From Bog-473 sp963755375 (GTDB taxonomy: Bacteria > Actinomycetota > Acidimicrobiia > Acidimicrobiales > RAAP-2): a stretch of 64,000 nucleotides of DNA. Below the pieces are notes generated by a model. The model was not told the origin of the DNA and searched no databases. It was given only the letters and a program-made list of their open reading frames with translations. Position 1 is the stretch's first letter. Every line of letters starts with the position of its first letter. This document shows positions 1 through 8,405 of this stretch, one piece after another. Position numbers and translations under genes: made by a program. The stretch is taken from assembly GCA_963755375.1 (NCBI GenBank), contig CAVWKG010000006.1, forward strand, positions 248,001 to 312,000. Reading direction: 5' to 3'.

Positions 1-1078
1 GGCAACCGGCTGCGACGACAAGCTCCTCACGCGCATGTATGACAAGGGTCCTTACCTTCGCACCATCTCGGCTGATGTCGACGTCTTCGGAACCTACCGC
101 CCGATTGGCGTCCGCGTCGATGGACAGACCGATCCATTCGAGGTGCTCGCACACACTGGCCCGTATTTCGCCCGCGTTCTCGCCAACACCCGCCGTGAAC
201 ACCACGGCGTCCGTCCCGTCCGTGGCGGCGGTCATTGCAGCGATCTTCGCCCGAAGGCGATGAAGATAGACATCGACCGCCAGGACGGCTGCCGGATTCC
301 CACGCACCCGATGCTGCAGCAGCTCCCGCATGTCGCCGGTAAGGCCGCCCGAGAGCGCAAGGAGACCGCTGCGAAGCTCGAGGGCATCGGCGAGTTCGTG
401 AGGCGTGACGCCATGGGCTGCGACCCACGCGATAGCTCCCGGATCCACATCGCCCGGACGCGTGGCCATCACGAGTCCCTCGGTCGGTGTGAAACCCATG
501 GTGGTGTCCACTGAGCGACCACCTGCCGTCGCAGTCACGGAGGCACCGCCGCCAAGGTGGCAAATCACAATTCTGAGCGAACCTGCGGGACGATCCAAGA
601 GCGCCGCAGCACGGCTCGCGGACCACTCACAACTGAGCCCGTGGAAGCCATAGCGGCGCAGGCTCCAGTTTTCGACCCACGCTGTCGGAAGCGCGTAGCT
701 CGAAGCGGCGGGTTTGAGCGAGGTGTGGAACGCAGTGTCGAAGCAAGCCACCGCCGGCACATTCGGCGAGAGGTCACTCAAAGCATCGATTGCCGCCAGC
801 GCCGGAGGATTGTGGAGTGGCGCGAGATCGTTCATCTCATCGAGCTCGGCTCGGACTAAGCCATCGATTACGACCGGACGGGTGAACCGTCTCCCGCCGT
901 GGACGATTCGGTGGCCAACGGCGTCGAGCGGTCCGGCCGACGCTACGAAGCGCCGCAGGTCATCTTCCGGCGAATCGCCCGGCGGATCGACATCGACACT
1001 CTCAGTCACACGATCGTCACGTTCCACGACACGCAGCTTGAGACTGGTCGATCCAGCGTTCACGACGAGTACCCGCAC
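1..1078 (-). CDS. ackA: acetate kinase, C-terminus cut by window edge
   Basis: Acetate kinase interconverts acetyl phosphate + ADP and acetate + ATP in the cytosol. The frame is open from a GTG at 1078 to the window edge (about 359 residues of a family of about 390-400), and an in-frame TAA lies just upstream, so this start is favoured. Visible motifs are the N-terminal NAGSTSLKL phosphate-binding signature, DAVGHRIVHGG, RYGFHGLS, HLGGGAS, DTTMGFTPTEG and FTAGVGENA near the end. It is divergent from the phosphoketolase gene across only 68 bp. Together they would turn xylulose-5-P or fructose-6-P into acetyl-P and then acetate with one ATP. Only the last few tens of residues lie outside the window. 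Confidence 0.95.
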   Translation of the reverse strand, partial: MRVLVVNAGSTSLKLRVVERDDRVTESVDVDPPGDSPEDDLRRFVASAGPLDAVGHRIVHGGRRFTRPVVIDGLVRAELDEMNDLAPLHNPPALAAIDALSDLSPNVPAVACFDTAFHTSLKPAASSYALPTAWVENWSLRRYGFHGLSCEWSASRAAALLDRPAGSLRIVICHLGGGASVTATAGGRSVDTTMGFTPTEGLVMATRPGDVDPGAIAWVAAHGVTPHELADALELRSGLLALSGGLTGDMRELLQHRVRGNPAAVLAVDVYLHRLRAKIAAMTAATDGTDAVVFTAGVGENAGEIRASVCEHLEWIGLSIDADANRAVGSEDVDISRDGAKVRTLVIHAREELVVAAGC

Positions 1079-1146
1079 TCCACGGTTTTAGCGCTTCTTG
1101 GACGCGTAGGCTTCCCAGCGTCGTCCACCGCACCAAAGGAGCTCGC

Positions 1147-3622
1147 ATGGACGTTCCTGCCACCACCTCGGATGACACGTCTCCCGACGACGATTCGAGC
1201 GGCAATGGAGAGACGATCGCTCCGACTGGCTATCACCTGGCCGATGCCGGCGGACCCTTGGATTCCGAGGAGCTCCGCCTACTCGACGCGTGGTGGAGAG
1301 CCGCGAACTACCTCTCGGTAGGCCAGATCTACTTGATGGACAACCCACTTCTTCGGCGGCCGCTTGTGGCTGAGGATGTCAAGCCGAGATTGCTCGGACA
1401 TTGGGGCACAACACCCGGCTTAAACCTTGTCTACGCGCATGCCAATCGTGCTATTCGTCGCCGCGATCTGAATGCTTGTTATGTGATGGGCCCTGGCCAT
1501 GGCGGTCCTGGACCCAATGCCTGTGCCTGGCTCGAGGGCACCTACACCGAGCGGTACCCCTCGGTCCGGCAAGACGAAGTGGGTATGCAGCGCCTGTTCC
1601 GGCAGTTTTCCTTCCCTGGTGGAGTTCCCTCTCACGTCGCGCCGAACACGCCCGGTTCATTTCACGAAGGGGGCGAGCTCGGATACTCACTACTCCACGC
1701 CTACGGAGCGGCTCTCGACCACCCGGACCTCACTGTCTTTTGCGTCGTCGGTGACGGCGAAGCCGAGACTGGAGCGCTCGCGGCGAGTTGGCACGTGAAC
1801 AAGTTCATCAATCCGGACCGTGACGGCACGGTCCTCCCGATCCTGCACCTCAACGGGTACAAAATTGCGAACCCGACCATCCTTGCTCGCATCCAGGCCG
1901 ACGATTTGCGCCAGCTTCTGCATGGCTACGGCTATGACCCCCGGGATGTGATCATCGACCTCACCACGAACCCGGCCGAAGCGCATCAGTCGTTCGCGAG
2001 CGTGCTCGACAGCTGCCTCGATGACATCGATCACATACGCGCGACGTATCGGGCCGGCGGGGCGCGGCTGCCGAGATGGCCGATGATCGTGCTGCGCTCT
2101 CCAAAGGGCTGGACCGGGCCGCCGATGGTTGACGGTCAGCAGGTCGAGGGCACCTTCCGAGCTCACCAGGTTCCGATCCCGTCCGCTCGCACCGACGCTG
2201 TTCACCGGGCAGCCGTGGAGGACTGGATGAAGTCCTACCGGCCGGAAGAGCTCTTCAACGACGACGGGAGTCCGATCAAAGAGCTCATCGAGCTTCCGCC
2301 GAAGGGCGAGCGCCGGATGAGCGACAATCCGGTCGCAAATGGAGGTCTGTTACTTGTGGACCTTGAGCTTCCCGACTTTCGCAACTACGCCGTCGGCGTC
2401 GAGCAGCCTGGGACCACCCAAAACGAGGCAACACGAGTTCTTGGCTCCTGGGTGCGCGACGTCATCGCCGCCAATCCCCGAAACTTCCTATTGTTCGGAC
2501 CCGACGAAGTGGTCTCGAACCGACTGAGCAGTGTCTTCGACCTCACCAATCGAAAGTGGATGGCCGAGACCGTGCCCGGCGACGATCACCTGAGTGAAGA
2601 CGGTCGCGTGATCGAGGTGCTGTCCGAGCACCTGTGCGAGGGCCTGTTAGAGGGCTACCTCTTAACCGGGCGTCATGGCCTCTTTACCTGCTATGAGGCG
2701 TTCATTCACATCATCGATTCAATGTTCAACCAGCACGCGAAGTGGCTGGAGACTGCCTCAAAGATTCCGTGGCGACCACCTGTGGCCTCGCTGAATTACT
2801 TGCTCAGCTCGCACGTGTGGCGCCAAGACAACAACGGTTTGACTCATCAAGACCCCGGATTTCTGAGCGTTGTGATCAACAAGAAGCCCGAGGTCGTGCG
2901 TATCTACCTCCCCCCGGACGCAAACTGTCTTCTCTCAGTCGCCGACCACTGCCTGCGAAGTCGCCAGTACGTCAATGTCATTGTCTCGGGCAAACAGCCG
3001 GCATTGGATTACCTCACTATTGACCAGGCGGTCGCGCACTGTACCGCGCGGAATCGGCGTATGGGACTGGGCATCGACCGAGTCAAATGACGAAGAACCC
3101 GACGTTGTGCTCGCGTGTGCCGGCGACGTACCGACCTTGGAATCGCTTGCCGCAGCGGACCTCATCCGGCAGCACCTGCCTGAGATCAGGGTGCGCTTCG
3201 TGAACGTCGTCGACATGATGCGTCTCCTACCTGACTCGATCCACCCGCATGGACTTCCCGACGCCGAATTCAACGCGCTCTTCACAGCAGATCGTCCAGT
3301 AATTTTCGCGTGGCATGGCTACCCGGCGACGATTCATCGGTTGACCTACCGGCGTGATAACCACGCAAACTTCCACGTTCGGGGCTACAGGGAGGAGGGC
3401 ACCACGACGACACCGTTCGACATGGTGATGATGAACAACCTTGATCGTTACCATCTCGTAACCGATGTGATCGATCGGGTTCCCGGTCTGGCCGCGAGGG
3501 CCGCGAGCACCCGACAGACCATGATCGACCGTCGCAATGAAGCAAAGGGGTGGACGCGGACTCATGGCGACGATCACCCTGAAGTCGCCGAATGGGTCTG
3601 GCCGCACGGGCGAGGACTTTGA
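1147..3622 (+). pseudogene. xfp: phosphoketolase (Xfp), interrupted by one frameshift
   Basis: A thiamine-diphosphate enzyme that splits xylulose-5-P (or fructose-6-P) with phosphate into acetyl-P plus glyceraldehyde-3-P (or erythrose-4-P). Both family signatures are present: EGGELGY around residue 175 and a GDGE-containing ThDP/Mg motif about 25 residues later. Frame 1 runs from ATG 1147 (AAAGGAG 5 bp upstream) through QPALDYLTIDQAVAHCT, then stops at 3090. The rest, starting RGIGVWDWAST and ending at 3622, continues in the +1 frame. The switch falls at 3045-3047 in a GCGCG stretch and needs one extra base there. The combined length of about 825 residues matches the family. It may be a true pseudogene or a sequencing error. 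Divergent from ackA, the pathway partner. Confidence 0.9.
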
Positions 3623-3692
3623 AAAGCGAGCGGTCCGAGTCCACCTAGCCGCAGATTGGGTATATCCCGCATTTATTTGGGCGCGGACGCGC

Positions 3693-3721
3693 AACACCGG
3701 CCCGCTGAGCGGACCGGCGTT
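3693..3721. terminator. bidirectional hairpin between convergent genes
   Basis: A 14-base arm, AACACCGGCCCGCT, pairs with its near-complement around a central G at 3707 (12 of 14 exact, two G-T pairs). It lies between the convergent phosphoketolase and membrane-protein genes. There is no long U-tract, which is common for actinobacterial hairpin terminators. Function is inferred from position. Confidence 0.5.
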
Positions 3722-3750
3722 GGCTCCTTACTGGAGAGGGATTGCTGGAA

Positions 3751-4365
3751 CTATGCGGTCACGAGCGCCCCGTCCGGAGAATGGCTGGGAAGGAGCTCCT
3801 CGTTGTCGTCCGTCCGGCGGGCGTGGGCGAAGCCAAGGCCGACCAGCACCGCCATGACGCCAGCGAGACAGAACGCAGCAATCGCACACCACAAGGCGAT
3901 GGCGGCGATAAGGCTGAAGCCGTAGGCCTCGAGCAGCAGGCCACGAAGCGTGGTGCCCTGGAAGTCCGTCTGGACCTTGGCCTCTGCCGCCGTGTAAGCA
4001 GCGGACCCCTTGGGCAGCGCCATCGCCGCCGCGCTCAGCTGGGAGTAGGTCTTGCCGCCACCGATGTTCTGGAGGTGCACGGCGATGAAGTCATTGGCAT
4101 AGACCTCGGCCTGTTGGCCCGTGAGCAGCTGCTGTCCGGCGTACTGAGACACCGAGGGGATCATGGACCTCGTGATCTCCTGCCCGTCGGGGTGGGCGAA
4201 CGCCGCGGCCGAGGGGAATGTGATCTGCTGCTGAGCCAGCTGGGTGTGCACGTAGTTGTTGGCGAAGCTGTAGCCCACCAGCAGCAGGGAACCAGCAACG
4301 GCCAAGACGATGACCACGACCACTCCACCGACACTGGCCAGCATGTCGAAAACCTTGCGTCGCAT
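3751..4365 (-). CDS. small membrane protein, unknown function
   Basis: About 204 residues. I chose ATG 4365 because AAGGAG lies 6 bp upstream; an upstream ATG would add 28 residues without a ribosome site. There are two predicted membrane spans: residues about 11-33 (ASVGGVVVVIVLAVAGSLLL) and about 148-175 near the C-terminus (SLIAAIALWCAIAAFCLAGV). Between them is a roughly 110-residue segment, probably extracytoplasmic and rich in Gln/Ala. I do not recognise the family. Two DevR-box-like sites sit 77-113 bp upstream on the same strand, so it is a candidate member of the regulon of the neighbouring two-component system. Function unknown. Confidence 0.75.
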   Translation of the reverse strand: MRRKVFDMLASVGGVVVVIVLAVAGSLLLVGYSFANNYVHTQLAQQQITFPSAAAFAHPDGQEITRSMIPSVSQYAGQQLLTGQQAEVYANDFIAVHLQNIGGGKTYSQLSAAAMALPKGSAAYTAAEAKVQTDFQGTTLRGLLLEAYGFSLIAAIALWCAIAAFCLAGVMAVLVGLGFAHARRTDDNEELLPSHSPDGALVTA

Positions 4366-4441
4366 GTGTATCTCCTTGCTCGTGATCCCTCCCAGTGAGG
4401 AGATCTGTCTCCATCGTCGCCCACTGAGGGCTCGCTGAGAT

Positions 4442-4456
4442 GGGCGCAAACGTCCC
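4442..4456 (-). promoter_or_regulatory. DevR/DosR-box-like site A
   Basis: On the minus strand this reads GGGACGTTTGCGCCC. It resembles the core of the mycobacterial DevR (DosR) box (GGGACT-WW-AGTCCC) at the GGGAC, TT and CC positions, with mismatches elsewhere. It lies 77 bp upstream of the membrane-protein start and 22 bp from the second site, about two helical turns, the spacing style of paired DevR boxes. Judged by eye only. Confidence 0.4.
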
Positions 4457-4463
4457 GTGGACT

Positions 4464-4478
4464 GGGGAGGAACGTCCC
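4464..4478 (-). promoter_or_regulatory. DevR/DosR-box-like site B
   Basis: On the minus strand this reads GGGACGTTCCTCCCC. It repeats the first eight bases of site A exactly, in the same orientation, and also has the terminal CCC of the DevR consensus. Together with site A it would control the minus-strand membrane-protein gene. Confidence 0.4.
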
Positions 4479-4514
4479 GTGGTCGGAAACTGAAACCGCT
4501 TGAGCGGTCCGAAG

Positions 4515-4529
4515 GGGAAGTTCCTCCCT
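4515..4529 (+). promoter_or_regulatory. DevR/DosR-box-like site C
   Basis: On the plus strand this reads GGGAAGTTCCTCCCT. It is the same pattern as site B with one change in the GGGAC core, but inverted, so it points at the hypothetical gene starting at 4571 (about 41 bp downstream). Similar sites facing both divergent genes make chance less likely. Confidence 0.35.
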
Positions 4530-4570
4530 AGTTGGGCCGCTGCGACGGAGCGCACACTGGAGGGGTGAGC

Positions 4571-4900
4571 ATGTACGTCACCCTCCTCTCGGGTGCCTTG
4601 GACCTCTGGGACACAGACCTCGACGACGAGACGTTGCTCGACCACGTGCGTAACTGCCGCGCCGCGTTGCCCTCTCGGGACCTGGGTACAGGCACCTGTT
4701 CTGCGACGGCTTTGGCAGCTGAGATCGCCTACGACCGGGCGCTCGTCTGTCTGGCCGCCCAACACGGCATCAGCGTGACCCCGACGAACTTCGTGCACCC
4801 GGCGATCGAGCGCGACCGTCTCGAGCTCGAGTTGGTCCGCCGGGGTTTCGATTTCGACGTCCCGGTTGGCCAACGGAAATACCGGGGGACGCCTGGCTAG
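4571..4900 (+). CDS. hypothetical protein, acidic, about 109 aa
   Basis: ATG 4571 follows GGAGGGG at about 4 bp and gives 109 residues. An earlier ATG at 4532 would add 13 residues without support. The protein begins MYVTLLSGALDLWDTD and is rich in Asp/Glu/Leu, with no signal peptide or membrane span. Family not recognised. Its 3' end overlaps the convergent response-regulator gene by 4 bp. A DevR-like site about 41 bp upstream suggests regulation by the neighbouring two-component pair (inference). Confidence 0.6.
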   Translation: MYVTLLSGALDLWDTDLDDETLLDHVRNCRAALPSRDLGTGTCSATALAAEIAYDRALVCLAAQHGISVTPTNFVHPAIERDRLELELVRRGFDFDVPVGQRKYRGTPG

Positions 4901-5541
4901 CCCTGATTCTTGAGCTTGGTGGCGTAGATGGCGGCCTCGGTGCGGCTCGTGACCTTAAGCTTGCGCAGCAATCCCGTGATGTAGTTCTTCACCGTGTTCT
5001 CCGAGAGGAACATCGCCTCAGCGATCTGCTTGTTGGTCTTGCCATCCGCAATGAGGTCCAAGATGCGCGCTTCTTGGGGGGAAAGGGACGAGACAGACGG
5101 GTCGGCCTGGGGCGGGTTGGCAATGCGCTCGACCACCCGGGCCACGGCCCTCGGATCCATGAGCGACGCCCCCGCTGCCACCTTCTTCACGTCCTCGATC
5201 AGATCACGTGCCTTGATCTGCTTGAGGACATAGCCGGCCGCCCCGGCCATCACGCTGGCGTACATGGCCTCGTCGTCGGCGAAGCTCGTAAGCATCAGGC
5301 AGACGAGGCTTGGCATGCTCGAGCGCAGGTCACGACATACCTCGATCCCGTCCCCGTCCCCGTCCTCGAGACGCACGTCGAGGATGGCGACGTTGGGCTT
5401 GGACAAGGGCACCCGGGCGAGCGCCTCGGCGCCGGTGGAAGCCTCCCCAACGACTTCGATGTCCTCATCGCTCTCGAGAAGGCTCCGAATGCCCTCGCGG
5501 ACCAGCTCGTGGTCATCGAGGAGAAACACGCGCACGGCCAC
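4897..5541 (-). CDS. NarL/LuxR-family response regulator, DevR (DosR)-like
   Basis: A 214-residue cytosolic DNA-binding regulator. The receiver domain spans residues 1-120: acidic pair DD at 9-10, phospho-acceptor Asp about 55 in AILDVRLEDG, Thr about 85 in MLTSF, Lys about 105 in YVLKQIKA. The LuxR-type HTH covers about 145-205 (LSPQEARILDLIADGKTNKQ, then SENTVKNYITGLLRKLKV). The start is a GTG at 5541. It is divergent from the GAF histidine kinase across 68 bp, the expected partner. Sequence and context resemble the hypoxia/NO regulator DevR/DosR of mycobacteria; that assignment is inference. Confidence 0.9.
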   Translation of the reverse strand: MAVRVFLLDDHELVREGIRSLLESDEDIEVVGEASTGAEALARVPLSKPNVAILDVRLEDGDGDGIEVCRDLRSSMPSLVCLMLTSFADDEAMYASVMAGAAGYVLKQIKARDLIEDVKKVAAGASLMDPRAVARVVERIANPPQADPSVSSLSPQEARILDLIADGKTNKQIAEAMFLSENTVKNYITGLLRKLKVTSRTEAAIYATKLKNQG

Positions 5542-5609
5542 GCGACCATTGTGCCAGTACTGTTGGCGCTCCTGCGAAACCCCCGTGTGAGGGCGATACG
5601 ATCCGCCTC

Positions 5610-6734
5610 GTGCCCTACACGCGGGTGAACGACCCCGAGAAGCTCCGACGCCTCATGGGGGCGGTGCTGATGATCACCGCCGACGTCGAGCTAGCCGACC
5701 TGCTCGGCCACTTGGTGCAAGAGGCCAGGTCCCTGGTCGGCGCCCGCTACGCCGCTCTCGGGGTGCTCAACGAGACCCGCACCGGGCTCGAGCAGTTCAT
5801 CACCGTCGGACTCAGCGATGCGGAGGAAACACAGATCGGAGACCGCCCAACGGGTCGGGGTGTGCTCGGGCTGCTCATCACCGAACCGGCTCCGCTGCGA
5901 TTGGACCATCTCGAAGAGCACCCAAGTCGCTATGGATTTCCTCCAGGCCACCCGCCGATGACTTCGTTCCTGGGGGTGCCGGTCCGCGTCCGAAACGACG
6001 TGTACGGCAACCTCTACCTGACCGACAAGGAGAATGCGACCGCGTTCACCGACGAGGACGAGGCACTCGCCGAGGCCCTCGCACTGGCGGCCGGCATCGC
6101 CATCGAGAACACGCGGCTCCACGACCGGGTCCGCGTCATGAGTGTGCTCGACGACCGGGACCGGATCGCCCGTGACCTGCACGACAGGGTCATCCAGCGC
6201 ATCTACGCCGTCGGCATGAGTCTCCAGGGCGCCGCGAGGATGCCCGAGCGCGAGCAGGTGGTCGAGCGAGTCTCCCGGGCGATCGACGACCTCGACGACA
6301 CCATCACCCAGATCCGCTCGTCCATCTTCGAGCTCGGGGACGCTGCGCTTCCCGGAGGGCTGCGCCAAGCCGTCCTGCACCTCGCAGAGGAGCTGGCGGG
6401 AACTCTCGGAAGCCGCCCAGAAGTCCGCTTCGACGGGGCGGTGGACAACGAGGTAACCCAACCCGTCGGCGACCATGTCCTGGCCGTCGTGCGAGAGGGC
6501 CTCACCAACGCCGGCAAGTATGCGGGGGCTACCCGCTACGTGGTCACGCTCTCCGTGACCGATCGCCTGGTCCTCGAGATGGAGGACAACGGGACGGGGA
6601 TCGACCTCCCGCTCGCTCAGCCGGGACTCGGGTTGGTCAACATGCGTGAGCGAGCCGAAAAGCTCGGCGGATCATTCGAGGTCCATCCGGGCGGTAACGG
6701 CGGAACGCGGCTGGTCTGGGCCGTCCCCCTCTGA
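5610..6734 (+). CDS. GAF-domain sensor histidine kinase, DevS/DosT-like
   Basis: About 374 residues from a GTG at 5610. One GAF domain spans residues 20-170, followed by a HisKA_3 dimerisation region with the phospho-acceptor His at about 191 in RIARDLHDRVIQRIYAVG, then HATPase_c with the N-box (VVREGLTNAGKYA), the G1 box (EMEDNGTGID) and the G2 box (GLGLVNMRERA). No membrane span, so it is soluble. The GAF motif GHPPMTSFLGVPVRVR followed by NLYLTDK resembles the sensing GAF of mycobacterial DosS/DosT, where a His in this region binds haem; His114 is the candidate here. It presumably phosphorylates the divergent response regulator. Confidence 0.9.
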   Translation: MPYTRVNDPEKLRRLMGAVLMITADVELADLLGHLVQEARSLVGARYAALGVLNETRTGLEQFITVGLSDAEETQIGDRPTGRGVLGLLITEPAPLRLDHLEEHPSRYGFPPGHPPMTSFLGVPVRVRNDVYGNLYLTDKENATAFTDEDEALAEALALAAGIAIENTRLHDRVRVMSVLDDRDRIARDLHDRVIQRIYAVGMSLQGAARMPEREQVVERVSRAIDDLDDTITQIRSSIFELGDAALPGGLRQAVLHLAEELAGTLGSRPEVRFDGAVDNEVTQPVGDHVLAVVREGLTNAGKYAGATRYVVTLSVTDRLVLEMEDNGTGIDLPLAQPGLGLVNMRERAEKLGGSFEVHPGGNGGTRLVWAVPL

Positions 6735-6795
6735 CAGGGCTGGGGGAATCACCCTGGGAACAGGACATGGCTTGAACGCATCCAATTCGCCATCG

Positions 6796-7329
6796 TCACA
6801 GGCAGCGCGGGCCGATCTCCATCGTGAGCTCGATGACGTCGTAGGTGCGGATCTGCGTCGTCGGGAAACCTGCGCCATGGAAGACCGCGAGCATTGCGGA
6901 ATTCTCGGCGAGAACACTGGCCTTGAACTCGCCGATCCCGACTCGCCTCGCCGTTTCAGTCAGCCGCTCCAAGAGCGTGGTGCCCAACCCGCGGTCTTGG
7001 AACTCGTCGGCAACGACGAAGGCTACTTCCGCAGAGCAGGGATCTTCGAGCCGGTCATAACGGCCCACCGCGATGATCTCACCATCGTGCTCGATCACGT
7101 AGGCCGCCCGGTTGATGCCATCGACACAGGTGAGATGGGTGACCTCGGCCGACGCGAGCTCTAGGTGCGGGTAGAGGTAGCGCAGGTGAACCGACCGGGG
7201 ACTCAGGCGTGCGTGGAATCGGAGGAGCGCTGCGGCATCCGTCGCAGCAATGGGCCGCACGCTGAAGCCAGAACTCGGACAAAGCCCGTCTTCGCTGGTC
7301 GGAATAGCTCTGGCGGTAATCACCGTCAT
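6796..7329 (-). CDS. GNAT-family N-acetyltransferase
   Basis: A 177-residue single GNAT domain. The acetyl-CoA-binding motif A is visible as FVVADEFQDRGLGTTLLERL (Q-x-x-G-x-G/A type) at about 116-135, and motif B as NSAMLAVFHGAGF. The N-terminal half, RFHARLSPRSVHLRYLYPH, resembles the GNAT domains linked to Pat-type protein lysine acetyltransferases, which modify acetyl-CoA synthetase; that is a hint about substrate, not proof. It starts at ATG 7329 with a weak ribosome site, and a DevR-like box lies 37-50 bp upstream. A role tied to acetate metabolism would fit ackA/xfp nearby (inference). Confidence 0.85.
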   Translation of the reverse strand: MTVITARAIPTSEDGLCPSSGFSVRPIAATDAAALLRFHARLSPRSVHLRYLYPHLELASAEVTHLTCVDGINRAAYVIEHDGEIIAVGRYDRLEDPCSAEVAFVVADEFQDRGLGTTLLERLTETARRVGIGEFKASVLAENSAMLAVFHGAGFPTTQIRTYDVIELTMEIGPRCL

Positions 7330-7365
7330 GGAGCCACCATGACATCGACCGGGGCGCGCCCGATA

Positions 7366-7379
7366 GGGAAATTGGTCCC
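7366..7379. promoter_or_regulatory. DevR/DosR-box-like site D upstream of GNAT gene
   Basis: GGGAAATTGGTCCC on the plus strand, GGGACCAATTTCCC on the minus strand. It has the GGGAC...CCC spacing of a DevR box (six bases between) and lies 37-50 bp upstream of the GNAT ATG. It is the best palindrome of the four sites in the island. By-eye match only. Confidence 0.4.
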
Positions 7380-7439
7380 GTTGCGAGATGACCTTCCTCC
7401 AAGTCGCGCCGCTCCGTGCCGCACCGCCGGCGCCCGCAT

Positions 7440-7814
7440 CTATGGTCTCCGGCCGAGGATTGCGGAGACACGCTGGTGGTTGATCGCGAAGAGGCGGCCA
7501 ATTTTCCGGGTGCTGCCTCCCTCCCTCGCAAGGCCCCGAACAACGACTCGGCGAAGCTGACCAGCACTGGCCCCCAGCTGCCTGGCAGCACCCATGACAG
7601 CATTCACCGAGGTTTTGGGCACCTCGCCCTCTGAGGTGATCGCATTCCAGCTTTCACCTCGGCGGCGTGCCCCGGCGAGCTGCCGCACTACCTGGGCTGC
7701 TACCGCTGCCTCGGCGGCGGCCTCATCGAGTTCGCCCGCCACCGTATCCAGCTCGGTTGCGTCTACGTCCTCAGTTCCGTCCACGTCGCTGCCTTGGGCA
7801 ACGCGCCTCCACAT
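7440..7814 (-). CDS. small helix-turn-helix protein, unknown role
   Basis: About 124 residues from ATG 7814; a TTG at 7856 would add 14. Neither has a clear ribosome site. The first 50 residues are Glu/Asp/Ala-rich and probably helical (DTVAGELDEAAAEAAVAAQV). The C-terminus has two putative HTH-like segments: around ARRRGESWNAITSEG, and EGGSTRKIGRLFAINHQRVS just before the end. The latter looks like the tail HTH of small actinobacterial sigma-like DNA-binding proteins. No family assigned. Confidence 0.6.
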   Translation of the reverse strand: MWRRVAQGSDVDGTEDVDATELDTVAGELDEAAAEAAVAAQVVRQLAGARRRGESWNAITSEGEVPKTSVNAVMGAARQLGASAGQLRRVVVRGLAREGGSTRKIGRLFAINHQRVSAILGRRP

Positions 7815-8405
7815 GGCAAATGGTTTGATACCCGGCAACCTGGCGTTGTCAAACAAACGTTGCCGCCCGTGGCGCCCTTATGACGCTGTTCATGGCATCC
7901 GTAGTGCGAGCAAGTCACTGGACTTGATCACCCAGCATCGTGGCGATCTCTCGATGACTCTCCCCGGGCCTGAGCAACGTAGACGAGTTTCGAGCACGGT
8001 CGGTGAAGAAACTCTATTCCCAACGAACTGAGAAGTCAGCTGGTTGGTTCGCCAAATACCTTGCAATCGTTGCGACCATAAGAAATGGGATCGGTCGCAA
8101 TGTGATCCTCCATTGGGGGACCCAAGATGATGGGAGTGAAGAAGCCGCCGTTGGCAGTGAGGGGTCAGCATGAGACTCCTGGATGGTCCTCGCCGGCTCT
8201 GTGATGCTGCCCTGATCGGCTCGGTCGGCCCCGTCGGTGGGCTCGGTGGGCGGCGGCGGCCGGGGTCGCTGAGGTGTCGACGACGGGATCGCCCGCCAGC
8301 TGCGAACGCGTCGCCCTCGGTGACCGGCGCGAGTATGGGCCGTCGTCTACCGTGGCAGCGCAAACCGCCCGTTCCGCACGTCAGCCCGGAGTCGAGGGGA
8401 CATCC
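7815..8405. other. intergenic region, no gene recognised
   Basis: About 590 bp between the HTH protein and the secreted rhamnosidase. Open frames here are short and have compositions unlike coding sequence. I see no RNA gene or strong repeat. It presumably holds the promoters of both divergent neighbours. Confidence 0.5.

Noticed and set aside
27..626. 199-residue minus frame
   Set aside because: Different frame of the acetate kinase gene; Cys/Arg/Gly-rich, no family.
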